DNA from: Roseiarcus sp036489975
GTDB lineage: Bacteria > Pseudomonadota > Alphaproteobacteria > Rhizobiales > Beijerinckiaceae
NCBI GenBank assembly: GCA_036489975.1
Contig: DASXES010000110.1
Coordinates: 186,001-250,000, forward strand
Length of the DNA: 64,000 nucleotides
Direction: 5' to 3'
In this document: in pieces, positions 24,652-33,272 of the stretch
Layout of the letters: every line of letters starts with the position of its first letter
Numbering within the stretch: position 1 is the first letter of the stretch
The notes under the pieces: model-generated
What the model saw: only the letters and a program-made list of their open reading frames with translations
The model's database searches: none
Told to the model about the DNA's origin: nothing
Made by a program: the position numbers and the translations under genes

Positions 24652-27069
24652 ATGCCCATTTTCTCCCGCGCGCTCGAAAAGACCCTTCGCCGGGCGCTCT
24701 CGCTCGCCAACGAGCGCCGACACGAATATGCGACGCTTGAGCATCTGCTGCTGGCCCTGATCGACGATGTCGACGCGGCCGCGGTGCTGCGCGCCTGCGG
24801 CGTCGACATCGACGCCCTTCGCAAGACCGTCGTTCAATATCTCGACACCGAACTCGAAAACCTGGTGGTCGACAGTCAGGAGGAGGCCAAGGCGACCAAT
24901 GGCTTCCAGCGTGTTGTTCAGCGCGCGGCTTTCCACGTTCAGTCATCGGGTCGCGAGGAAGTGACCGGCGCCAATGTGCTGGTCGCCATTTTCGCCGAGC
25001 GCGAGACGCATGCGGCATATTTCCTGCAAGAGCAGGATATGACCCGCTACGACGCGGTGAACTACATCAGCCATGGAATCGCCAAGCGTCCGGGCGCCTC
25101 GGACCCCACACGCCTGCCTCGTGGGGCCGATGACGAGCACGAGGCGCGCGATTCCAAGGAATCGAAAGACGCCGGCTCGGATTCAAAGAAAAAGGAAGGC
25201 GCTTTGGAAGCCTATTGCGTCAACCTCAATCGGAAGGCGCGCGAGGGGCGCATCGATCCCCTTATTGGCCGCGAGGCCGAGGTGCAGCGGACCATCCAGG
25301 TGCTGTGCCGTCGTCAGAAGAACAACCCCCTGCTGGTTGGCGATCCGGGCGTTGGCAAGACGGCGATCGCCGAGGGCCTCGCGAGAAAGATCGTCAACTC
25401 CGACGTGCCCGAGGTTTTGGCCGAGTCGACCGTGTTCGCGCTCGATATGGGCGCCCTCCTCGCCGGCACGCGCTATCGCGGCGATTTCGAAGAGCGCCTG
25501 AAGCAGGTGATGAAGGAAATCGAGCAGCACAAGGACGCGATTCTGTTCATCGACGAGATCCATACCGTCATCGGCGCCGGCGCCACCTCCGGCGGTGCGA
25601 TGGACGCCTCCAATCTTTTGAAGCCCGCCCTGGCCCAGGGGACGCTTCGCTGCATCGGTTCAACAACTTATAAGGAATACCGGCAGTACTTTGAGAAGGA
25701 CAGGGCGCTTGTTCGTCGGTTCCAGAAGATCGACGTCAAGGAGCCGACCGTAGCCGACGCGATCGAGATCCTGAAAGGTCTCAAGCCTTATTTCGAGGAG
25801 TTCCACAAGCTGCGCTACACGAGCGAAGCCGTTAAGGCGGCGGTGGAGCTATCCTCGCGCTACATTCACGACCGCAAGCTGCCCGACAAGGCGATCGACG
25901 TCATCGACGAGACCGGCGCTTCGCAGATGCTGTTGCCGGAGCCGAAGCGCAAAAAGACGATCGGGGTCAAAGAGATCGAGGCGACCGTCGCGTCGATGGC
26001 TCGCATTCCCGCGAAGTCGGTGTCGAAGGACGACACCGAAGTGCTCCAGCATCTCGAACAGACGCTGAAGCGCGCTGTCTACGGGCAGGATGAGGCGGTC
26101 GCCGCGCTGGCCTCGGCTATCAAGCTCGCGCGCGCCGGCCTGCGGGACCCGGAAAAGCCGATCGGCTGCTACCTGTTCTCCGGCCCGACGGGCGTTGGCA
26201 AGACGGAAGCGGCCCGCCAGCTCTCGGTCAGCCTCGGATTGGAGCTGACCCGCTTCGACATGTCGGAATATATGGAGCGCCATACGGTCTCGCGGCTGAT
26301 CGGCGCCCCTCCCGGCTACGTCGGCTTCGACCAGGGCGGCCTCCTGACCGACGCCATCGACCAGCATCCGCACTCGGTTCTGCTGCTCGACGAGATCGAG
26401 AAGGCCCATCCCGACCTGTTCAACATCCTGTTGCAGATCATGGATCACGGCAAGCTGACCGATCACTCCGGCAAGCAGATCGACTTCCGCAATGTGATCC
26501 TCATCATGACCACCAATGCTGGGGCGCGGGATCTCGCCAGCGCTGCTTTCGGCTTCCACAAGTCGAAGCGGGAGGGCGACGACACCGAGGCGATCGACCG
26601 GCTGTTTGCGCCCGAGTTCCGCAACCGGCTCGACGCGATCGTGCCGTTCGGGCGCCTGCCCGAGTCGGTCATCGCCCGTGTCGTCGACAAGTTCATCCTT
26701 CAGCTCGAGGCTCAACTCGCCGACCGCAACGTGACGATCGAACTCACCGACGAAGCCCGCGAATGGCTGGTCAAGAACGGCTACGACGAGGCGATGGGCG
26801 CCCGCCCGATGGCGCGGGTGATTCAGGCGCAGATCAAGACGCCGCTCGCTGACGAGGTGCTGTTCGGCCGGCTCAAGGGCGGGGGCGTGGTCAAGGTCGT
26901 TGTCACCGCCGATGAGGCGGGAGCAAAGAAGCTCAGCTTCGTTTATCCGGAAGGGCCGGCGCAGCCGCGGTTGGAGCGGGACCTTATTGTCGCGCGGCGG
27001 TCGCGCAAGCGCGCTGAGCCCGCCAACTCGGACGCGGACGACAAGGAGCCGGCGCCTGAAGAGCCCTGA
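24652..27069 (+). CDS. clpA: ATP-dependent Clp protease ATP-binding subunit ClpA
   Basis: The 805-aa AAA+ unfoldase partners ClpP. It has an N-domain with two Clp_N repeats (about 1-145), an acidic/lysine linker, a D1 AAA module with Walker A GDPGVGKTA and Walker B FIDEIHTVIGAG, a D2 module with GPTGVGKTE and LLDEIEKAHPD, and a ClpB_D2-small domain. The C-terminal tail is acidic. It lacks the long ClpB middle coiled coil, which together with the clpS neighbour identifies ClpA. It is cotranscribed with clpS. Confidence 0.96.
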   Translation: MPIFSRALEKTLRRALSLANERRHEYATLEHLLLALIDDVDAAAVLRACGVDIDALRKTVVQYLDTELENLVVDSQEEAKATNGFQRVVQRAAFHVQSSGREEVTGANVLVAIFAERETHAAYFLQEQDMTRYDAVNYISHGIAKRPGASDPTRLPRGADDEHEARDSKESKDAGSDSKKKEGALEAYCVNLNRKAREGRIDPLIGREAEVQRTIQVLCRRQKNNPLLVGDPGVGKTAIAEGLARKIVNSDVPEVLAESTVFALDMGALLAGTRYRGDFEERLKQVMKEIEQHKDAILFIDEIHTVIGAGATSGGAMDASNLLKPALAQGTLRCIGSTTYKEYRQYFEKDRALVRRFQKIDVKEPTVADAIEILKGLKPYFEEFHKLRYTSEAVKAAVELSSRYIHDRKLPDKAIDVIDETGASQMLLPEPKRKKTIGVKEIEATVASMARIPAKSVSKDDTEVLQHLEQTLKRAVYGQDEAVAALASAIKLARAGLRDPEKPIGCYLFSGPTGVGKTEAARQLSVSLGLELTRFDMSEYMERHTVSRLIGAPPGYVGFDQGGLLTDAIDQHPHSVLLLDEIEKAHPDLFNILLQIMDHGKLTDHSGKQIDFRNVILIMTTNAGARDLASAAFGFHKSKREGDDTEAIDRLFAPEFRNRLDAIVPFGRLPESVIARVVDKFILQLEAQLADRNVTIELTDEAREWLVKNGYDEAMGARPMARVIQAQIKTPLADEVLFGRLKGGGVVKVVVTADEAGAKKLSFVYPEGPAQPRLERDLIVARRSRKRAEPANSDADDKEPAPEEP

Positions 27070-27110
27070 TACGCGGGTTAGCCGGCCTTAAAGGTTGAGC
27101 ATTAAACAAT

Positions 27111-27137
27111 CGGCCCGCGCGGGCCGGTTGCGTTTTG
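27111..27137. terminator. Palindromic terminator between convergent clpA and epimerase genes
   Basis: The perfect 16-bp palindrome CGGCCCGCGCGGGCCG (27111-27126) is followed by GTTGCGTTTT. It lies in an 80-base convergent gap and could serve both strands, although the T-tract is short. Confidence 0.5.
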
Positions 27138-27150
27138 CGCGTGGCGCGTT

Positions 27151-28095
27151 TCAGCGTTTGAACGCGGCGCGGAACGCGAGCGCCGTCTCGGGGACGCCGT
27201 TCTCGAATGGCGTTGCGTCCGACCAGAAGGCGGAGGCGAAGCGGCTCCAATCGACATGGTAGGGCCGGTCCCACTGGAAGCGCATCTCCGGCAGTTCTCG
27301 CAAGAGCGGCGAGAACATCCCGCTCGCGCCCAGCATCCAGGCTGGAATGGCGCTGATGCGAAGCTTCACATTCAGCGCCTCGGCGGCGATTTTTAGAATG
27401 GCGCGGGTCGTGCGCGTCGGCGCGCAGGGGACGTGCCAGGCCTGGCCGAAGGCGGAGTCGGGCGCGCCCAAGAGCGCGGCCGCCGCGCGCGCAATATCGG
27501 GCACGTAGGCATAGTCGTGCAGCACGTCCGGCGAACCGATGAACACGGCCGCTTTGCCCTGCGCGAGCTTGCCGATCGACGTGTCGCCGAGAAAGGAATT
27601 GCCGACGCCCGGCCCATAGAAATCGGGCGCCCGCAGCGCCGCGACCCGCGCTTCGCCGGCGGCCGCGGCGGCCATCCAGATCCGCGTCGCCGCCGAGCGC
27701 GCCGCAGGCTTCCACCCCTTGTCGGTGAGCGGCATCGTCTCGACCAGGGGCGCCGTCTGAGGTCCGTACATGTAGAGGGTGTCGATGAACACCATCCGCG
27801 CGCCGGTCGCTTTGCAGGCGGCGACGAAATTGGCCATCGCCTTCGGCCAGGCGTCCCGCCAGACGACGCCGGAATAGGGAAAGCCGATCGCGACCACGAA
27901 CTGGGCCGCGCCGCGCGCGGAATTAATCACCGCCTCGCGGTCGAACGTGTCGCAGGGCGCGAACGTTGCTCCCTTGGGCAGATCGCTCGGGGCGCGCCGT
28001 TGCGCTACGAGGACCTCGCGCCCTTCAGCGAGAAGACGGGTCGTGGTCGCCCGTCCGACCGCGCCATAGCCGAAAATCGTGATCCTGTCGGCCAT
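27151..28095 (-). CDS. NAD(P)-dependent epimerase/dehydratase family protein
   Basis: The 314-aa protein from ATG 28095 starts with a Rossmann motif DRITIFGYGAVGRATTTRLL. It has extended-SDR features such as VFIDTLYMYGP with an active-site-like Tyr, and ALRAPDFYGPGVGNSFLG. No strict YxxxK pair is obvious, so it may be an atypical SDR or a reductase. The frame extends to 28173, but the Rossmann motif position supports 28095. It converges on clpA. Confidence 0.78.
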   Translation of the reverse strand: MADRITIFGYGAVGRATTTRLLAEGREVLVAQRRAPSDLPKGATFAPCDTFDREAVINSARGAAQFVVAIGFPYSGVVWRDAWPKAMANFVAACKATGARMVFIDTLYMYGPQTAPLVETMPLTDKGWKPAARSAATRIWMAAAAAGEARVAALRAPDFYGPGVGNSFLGDTSIGKLAQGKAAVFIGSPDVLHDYAYVPDIARAAAALLGAPDSAFGQAWHVPCAPTRTTRAILKIAAEALNVKLRISAIPAWMLGASGMFSPLLRELPEMRFQWDRPYHVDWSRFASAFWSDATPFENGVPETALAFRAAFKR

Positions 28096-28239
28096 GCTTG
28101 AGGCTTTCCTGAAGCTTTCGTTAATCTTTCTTAATCTTGCCGGTTTCGCGCGGGCGCGCCATGAAGTCCCCAAAAACGAGTGCTAGATAAGGCAATTAAA
28201 GGCGTTGTTCAACGTCGCGTGTAATGAAGGAGCTTTGAA

Positions 28240-28614
28240 ATGGCAAACAAGGCTGTGTTGCGCGGGGGCGAAAAAAATGTCCAGGACTGGATCAACCTGG
28301 TCTGTGGCGCGCTGCTTTTCATATCGCCATGGGTCCTGGGATTCAGAAGTGACGCCATGCCCGCGAGGACCGTATGGGTCGGCGGCGTGATCATCTTCGG
28401 CATGGGCCTCGTTGCGCTCATGCAGTTCGCCGAGTGGGAGGAATGGATCGCGCTGATCGTCGGCGCGCTCGTGATCATCGCGCCATGGGTTCTGGGATTC
28501 GCAGCGGTCCATGCCGCGATGTGGACCTGCGTCGTGCTTGGCGCCATCGTTGTCCTGTCCTCGATCTCGGAGATCTGGACCGTCCATCACTCCGAAGCGA
28601 TGGTGGGACACTGA
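28240..28614 (+). CDS. SPW repeat membrane protein
   Basis: The 124-aa protein has four hydrophobic helices arranged as two SPW repeats. The repeats read FISPWVLGF and IIAPWVLGF, each preceded by a DWIN/EWI-LIV-GAL motif. AAGGAG lies eight bases upstream of the ATG. The function is unknown; the family consists of small integral membrane proteins. The internal duplication is visible at DNA level (CCATGGGTCCTGGGATTC and CCATGGGTTCTGGGATTC). Confidence 0.85.
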   Translation: MANKAVLRGGEKNVQDWINLVCGALLFISPWVLGFRSDAMPARTVWVGGVIIFGMGLVALMQFAEWEEWIALIVGALVIIAPWVLGFAAVHAAMWTCVVLGAIVVLSSISEIWTVHHSEAMVGH

Positions 28615-28741
28615 TATCAGCGTGGTCAGTGGGGCGTCTGCTCGAGAGCGTGCGGACCGCTATTTTCCATAAGCGGGCGGCGCAAAGCGGGCGCGACGCT
28701 GAGGCCAGGTCGAGGAGCGCCGCTTCTGAGAGGCGGCGTGG

Positions 28742-29476
28742 TCACCCGGCCGACCTGTGAGCAAACGCGTTGCGCAGGTAGGCGGCGACGAAGATCGGCA
28801 CTCGCTTCTCGTCGATGTCGTGGGGGCCGCGCACGATATGCATGCGTGTAAGCTCGGCATGAGGATCGCTCGCCAGATAGGCGTCGATCCGCGTCTTGAG
28901 CGCGATGGCGGGGACGGCCAGCGTCATCAGCTTCATGCAGGCGATGCGCCGGGGCGTGAGCACGAGAGTCCAGCCGGGCGCGACGCTCGCTTCGCCGCCG
29001 TCGACACCCGTCTCCTCGAGCAGTTCCCGGCGCGCGCTGGCCTCGAGATCGACCTTGTCGTCGAAGATGTCGCTCGGATCCGGGGTGCCTGCAGGAAAAT
29101 AGATCTGTCCGGCGTTAACCGTGTGCTGCGCCATCTCGCCGAGCAGGAACGCCCCGTCGTCGCCGCGGATCGCCGCCATCGAGAAGCAATTGCTGACAGG
29201 CTCCTCGACGTCGCCGAATTCCTCCCAGGCAAGGTAGTCGGCGTAGTCGGTCTCGAAGAAGGCGCCGCTGAGTTTCAGGATGCCGTTCGGCCCCGTCTCG
29301 ATCGCGCGGCGGCCAAGAAGCAGCACCCGCCCGTTGAACAGCATGGGCTTGGCCTGCCTCAGCCGCGCCCAATGCGCGGCGATGCTGTCTGCGCGGCGTT
29401 CGGCGAAAGCCCAGGGCGAGGGCTCGAAACTGAGGTCGAGCTCGCCGACCTCGAGAAGACGAAACGGCTCGCTCAA
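28742..29476 (-). CDS. Nudix hydrolase
   Basis: The 244-aa protein has a Nudix box between residues about 130 and 160: GTPDPSD..., an insertion, then LEASARRELLEETGV, which keeps the REL-x-EE-x-G core. It probably hydrolyses a nucleoside-diphosphate derivative. The N-terminal ~100 residues (GRVLLLGRRAI and others) form an extra domain. Its ATG overlaps the TGA of the upstream PhzF gene by 4 bases, so the two are translationally coupled. Confidence 0.82.
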   Translation of the reverse strand: MSEPFRLLEVGELDLSFEPSPWAFAERRADSIAAHWARLRQAKPMLFNGRVLLLGRRAIETGPNGILKLSGAFFETDYADYLAWEEFGDVEEPVSNCFSMAAIRGDDGAFLLGEMAQHTVNAGQIYFPAGTPDPSDIFDDKVDLEASARRELLEETGVDGGEASVAPGWTLVLTPRRIACMKLMTLAVPAIALKTRIDAYLASDPHAELTRMHIVRGPHDIDEKRVPIFVAAYLRNAFAHRSAG

Positions 29477-30378
29477 AGGTCGAGCGAACCGCTGGAGACG
29501 ATGACGACCGAGCCCCCGATCGTCGCCGAGACCAGCGCGCCATTCTCGACGACAAGGCCAAGCGCCATCAGGCTCGGCCGGCCCATTTCGAAACCCTGCT
29601 CGATCGTCAGCATATGTTCGCCGTCGCGCGGGCGATCGAACGCCTGGACGACGCCGGCGAACGCTGCCGCCGCGCTGCCGGTGGCCGGGTCCTCGCCCAC
29701 CCCCCAGGCGCCGGCGAACATGCGGGCGTGGTAGGCTGATCCCTCGCGCGCGGTTTCGCGGGTATAGAGAAAAGTCGCCGGGCCGTCCTTGGTCGCCCAG
29801 GGCATGACGCCCGGCGCGGCGCGGCCGATGGCGTCGAGCGAGCGGATCGGAACGAAAAGAAAAGGACCGCCGGCGCTGAACAGGCTGGGTTCATGTCCGT
29901 CGAAGCCGATGTCTTGAAGTTCAAGGCCCAGACTTGCGGCGATTTGGACTGTGGACGGCGGTTTGTCCTCAAGCCGTTGCGGCAGTTTCGGCAACTCGAA
30001 ATAGGCGGCGAGCGCCCGGCCCTCGCGCCGGCGCGCGACGCAGACGACGTCGCCGATCGGCTCCTCGAGCACGATTCTGAGATCCTGGCGCAACAAGAGA
30101 TCGCCCGCGCGCAGTTGCGCGATCAGCGCCGCCGTCCCGACCGTCGGATGGCCGGCGAACGGCAATTCTCGCTTCGGAGTGAAAATCCGGACCCGCGCGC
30201 TGTTGATCGCGTCTCTGGGCTCGAAGACGAATACGGTCTCGGACAGGTTGAACTCAGCCGCGATCGCCTGCATGCGGGCGTCATCGAGCCCGTCGGCGTG
30301 AAGCACGACCGCGAGAGGATTGCCCGCCAGCGCTGTCTCGGTGAAGACATCGAGCGTTTGAAACCGGCGCGTCATCAA
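29473..30378 (-). CDS. PhzF family isomerase-like protein
   Basis: The 301-aa protein has the PhzF/DAP-epimerase fold: QTLDVFTETALAGNPLAVVL, the catalytic-Glu region FNLSETVFVFEP, FAGHPTVGTAALIA and a C-terminal GVGEDPATGSAAAAFA. No phenazine genes are nearby, so this is one of the many PhzF homologues of unknown substrate. It forms an overlapping pair with the Nudix gene. Confidence 0.9.
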   Translation of the reverse strand: MMTRRFQTLDVFTETALAGNPLAVVLHADGLDDARMQAIAAEFNLSETVFVFEPRDAINSARVRIFTPKRELPFAGHPTVGTAALIAQLRAGDLLLRQDLRIVLEEPIGDVVCVARRREGRALAAYFELPKLPQRLEDKPPSTVQIAASLGLELQDIGFDGHEPSLFSAGGPFLFVPIRSLDAIGRAAPGVMPWATKDGPATFLYTRETAREGSAYHARMFAGAWGVGEDPATGSAAAAFAGVVQAFDRPRDGEHMLTIEQGFEMGRPSLMALGLVVENGALVSATIGGSVVIVSSGSLDL

Positions 30379-30426
30379 GAAGCGTCCCGCGCCCGAAGCG
30401 CTCCTCGTTCGCTGTGGCGCGCCCGG

Positions 30427-30801
30427 TTAATGCCAGCCCAACAGCGGGCCGCTGTAACCGGGCCAGGCGACGTCGATCAGCGGCCGGTTCGATTCGGGGA
30501 GGGAATATTGGTTTGGCAGCCGGTCGGTGCCGCGCACGCCGATGAACGTGTGTTGCACCGAGTCGCGCTGCGGCGGCTGCAGTGTGTCGAGAGCATAACC
30601 CTGGCGTGAGCCGACGGGCGCCCATGTGCCGAGCGTGAGCCACGGCTCAACAGCGTGGCGGACTGTGATCTGGCGGCCGGCTTCGCCTGCCGCCCTTTGG
30701 TGTTTGGCGCGATGATGAACCGTCTGCGCCTCGGCGGTCCACGAAAATGCGAGCGCGACGGCAAGCGCAGCGGCCCCGAAGAGACTGATCGGATGTGTCA
30801 T
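30427..30801 (-). CDS. Small exported protein of unknown function
   Basis: The 124-aa protein has a clear signal peptide (ISLFGAAALAVALAFSWTAEA, cleavage near AEA-Q) and a short basic His/Arg stretch. The Pro/Tyr-containing body includes EPWLTLGTWAPVGSRQGYAL and IGVRGTDRLPNQYSLP. The sequence is gene-like but of no recognised family. It is 48 bases upstream of the PhzF gene on the same strand. Confidence 0.6.
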   Translation of the reverse strand: MTHPISLFGAAALAVALAFSWTAEAQTVHHRAKHQRAAGEAGRQITVRHAVEPWLTLGTWAPVGSRQGYALDTLQPPQRDSVQHTFIGVRGTDRLPNQYSLPESNRPLIDVAWPGYSGPLLGWH

Positions 30802-30880
30802 GACCGCTTCCCGCCTTTACGCTCAGCAGCGCTTATTCTAGCGCCTATGTGGGAAAAAAGTAAATGCGCGCACCTGCGGA

Positions 30881-31735
30881 TCAAACCGGCTCTGCGGCAA
30901 AAAGTTGCGACGGTAGGGTCAATTCATCTTGAGCGGCGATCAGGCTCAGTTCGCGCGAGCCTAAGTCCAGAGTGGCCTTGACGACAGCATAAACCGACGA
31001 GGCAGCGCGCGACAAAGCCTCGGGCGTCACATGCGCTTCGAGCCAATGATGAAAGAAGAGCGCGGCAAACAGGTCGCCCGCGCCGTTGACCGCGATCGGC
31101 AGATTCGGCGTGCGGAGGCGCCAAAATCCCGTTTCATCGCCGGCCAGCATGTCCAGGCTGTCGGCGGGGGTGTCAGCGAGCTTGAGCGACTTCGCCACGA
31201 CGATCCGCGGCCCGCGCTCGCGCAGGCGCGTGATCGCGCGGCGCGCTGTTTGCAGGTCGCGCGCCTGCTCACCTGTCAGCCATTCGAGTTCGAAGGCGTT
31301 CGGCGTCGCGATGGTCGCCAACGCCAGGGCGCGGTCACGGAAGAATTCGGCGACGCCGGCGGCCACGTAACGCCCGCCCCCGATGTCGCCAATCACCGGA
31401 TCGCACGCGTAGGCCGCTTCGCCATTGGCCTGGCGCACACGCTCAAACGCGCGCAGAGCCGCCTCGCCGATCTCCGCCTTGCCGAGATAGCCGGTCAGGA
31501 TTCCGGCGCATCGGGGTAGGGCGCCGATGGCCTCCAATCCGCTGACGCAATCGTCAATCATCGCCGCATCGAAGGCGCGACCGCGCCAGCCGGGGTAGCC
31601 GGCGTGGCTCGAGAACTGCACCGTCATCAGCGGCCAGACCTCGCGCCCTAGCCGCTGCAGAGGAAATACGGCCGCCGAATTACCGACATGTCCGTAGACG
31701 ACATGCGACTGGATGGCGAGGATGGGCGGAAGCAC
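30881..31735 (-). CDS. pdxY: Pyridoxal kinase
   Basis: The 284-aa ribokinase-superfamily protein has the PdxY/PdxK N-terminus ILAIQSHVVYGHVGNSAAVFP, the VQFSSHAGYPGW flap, YACDPVIGD and the ATP-site/catalytic Asp motif NGAGDLFAALFF. It phosphorylates pyridoxal and related vitamers to PLP. The frame is open upstream into the sugar-transporter gene, but that extension is arginine-rich shadow. GTG 31735 just before the conserved N-terminus is the likely start. It lies 32 bases downstream of the transporter gene. Confidence 0.92.
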   Translation of the reverse strand: MLPPILAIQSHVVYGHVGNSAAVFPLQRLGREVWPLMTVQFSSHAGYPGWRGRAFDAAMIDDCVSGLEAIGALPRCAGILTGYLGKAEIGEAALRAFERVRQANGEAAYACDPVIGDIGGGRYVAAGVAEFFRDRALALATIATPNAFELEWLTGEQARDLQTARRAITRLRERGPRIVVAKSLKLADTPADSLDMLAGDETGFWRLRTPNLPIAVNGAGDLFAALFFHHWLEAHVTPEALSRAASSVYAVVKATLDLGSRELSLIAAQDELTLPSQLFAAEPV

Positions 31736-31767
31736 GGCCGATGAGACGCGGATTCCCTTGGCGGCGC

Positions 31768-33234
31768 TCAGGGCTGGCTCGCCGCGCCCGACGCCCCGCG
31801 CCACGACGCCTCGATTTCTTCCAGCGAGCGGCCTCGCGTCTCGGGGACGGCGACCACGACCCAGATAAGCCCGATCACGCAGAATGCGGCGAACAGCCAG
31901 AACGTGTAGGCCTGCCCGATCGCGTGCACCAGCGACAGGAAGAATGCGCTGACGAGGAACGCCGCGCCCCAGTTGACCGCGGTCGCCACCGCAACGGCCC
32001 GGCCACGAATCTCGTTTGGATAGATCTCGTTGATGACGGTCCAGGTGACCGGGCCAGCCGAGAACGCGAACGAGATGATGAAAGCGACGAGCGCGACAAG
32101 CGTGATCAGGCCGGCCGAACTTCCGAGGCTGCCCTCCGTCCCCGACTGCCAAAACGCGAAGCCGACCACGGCAAGGCTGAGCGCCATGCCGATGAGACCC
32201 GCGATCAGGAGCGGGCGCCGCCCGAGGCCATCGATGAAGGCGATCGCGATGAAGGTCGAGAGCACGTTGACCGCGCCGATCGCCCAGGTGGTGGCTTGGG
32301 CTTGCTCGACAGGCGTCGCATAGCCCGCGGCGGCGAAGATGCTGTTCGAGTAATAGATGATGGCGTTGATGCCGGTGAGCTGCTGCAGGACGGCGAGGCC
32401 AACGCCGATCATCAGCGGCTTTCGCCATCGCCGCGCAAAGACCTCTCCCCAGGACGGCGTTTTGACCTCAGCCCGCAGCGACTTCGCAATCGCCGCGAGT
32501 CGCGCCTCGGAATCATGCTCCGCGCCGAGAGCGACGAGCGTGCGGAGAGCGTCGTCGCGGCGGCCGACCTTGGCGAACCAGCGCGGCGATTCGACAGCGA
32601 TCAGAACGGCGAGCGCGAGGAGGGCGCCGGGAACCGCCGCGACCCCGAGCATCGTGCGCCAACCGTCGGGGCCGGCAAGCGCCTGGTTGACGAAATAAGC
32701 GACGAAAATGCCGGCGGTGATCGCGAGCTGATACGACGAGACAAACCGTCCACGCTGTGCGGCCGGGGCGAGCTCCGCTGCATAAAGGGGAGCTGCGACC
32801 GCGGCGACGCCAACGCCGAAGCCAGCCACCAGCCTGCCGAAGACAAGGATCGGCACGTCGGGGGCGAAGGCCTGCACGAGCGCGCCGATGATGAAAAGAG
32901 CCGCCGCGGCGAGGAGGGTGCGCCTTCGGCCAAAAAGATCGGCGAAATAGCCGCCGGCGAGCGACCCGAACATGGCGCCCAGGGTGACCCAGCTGGTGAC
33001 GATCTCGAGCGCGACGTGACCGACGTCGAACGCTTTCTCAATTCCGATGAGCGCGCCGGAAATGACGCCCTGGTCGTAGCCGAAGAGGGCGCCCGCCAAC
33101 AGAATGACTGCAATAATGCTGGCGGCGCGGACGAAGGGAAGTTTGTCGGGAATGACGCTCGGAGCCTCGCCGGGCGAAGCGCCGCCGGGACCCGTTGTTG
33201 CGCCGCGCCTCCCTATCTCCGCCATGCCGCCCAT
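31768..33234 (-). CDS. MFS sugar porter family transporter
   Basis: The 488-aa protein has twelve predicted transmembrane helices and the sugar-porter signatures: LFGYDQGVISGALIG in helix 1, ADLFGRRRTLL between helices 2 and 3, QQLTGINAIIYYSNSIF in helix 7, and a C-terminal PETRGRSLEEIE. These match the XylE/GalP type, that is proton-driven import of a hexose or pentose. It is directly downstream of an OprB-type porin gene and upstream of pdxY. Confidence 0.93.
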   Translation of the reverse strand: MGGMAEIGRRGATTGPGGASPGEAPSVIPDKLPFVRAASIIAVILLAGALFGYDQGVISGALIGIEKAFDVGHVALEIVTSWVTLGAMFGSLAGGYFADLFGRRRTLLAAAALFIIGALVQAFAPDVPILVFGRLVAGFGVGVAAVAAPLYAAELAPAAQRGRFVSSYQLAITAGIFVAYFVNQALAGPDGWRTMLGVAAVPGALLALAVLIAVESPRWFAKVGRRDDALRTLVALGAEHDSEARLAAIAKSLRAEVKTPSWGEVFARRWRKPLMIGVGLAVLQQLTGINAIIYYSNSIFAAAGYATPVEQAQATTWAIGAVNVLSTFIAIAFIDGLGRRPLLIAGLIGMALSLAVVGFAFWQSGTEGSLGSSAGLITLVALVAFIISFAFSAGPVTWTVINEIYPNEIRGRAVAVATAVNWGAAFLVSAFFLSLVHAIGQAYTFWLFAAFCVIGLIWVVVAVPETRGRSLEEIEASWRGASGAASQP

Positions 33235-33272
33235 CCCCTTTCTGACAAGGTCTTACGCCCTTGAGAGCCGTT

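Noticed and set aside
31736..32428. N-terminal extension of the pyridoxal kinase frame
   Set aside because: The added ~230 residues are Arg/Gly-rich shadow of the sugar porter; the kinase fold starts at the GTG at 31735.
31741..33264. 507-codon plus-strand frame opposite the sugar porter
   Set aside because: Arg/Asp/Glu-rich composition typical of antisense shadows; the minus-strand frame has all sugar-porter motifs.
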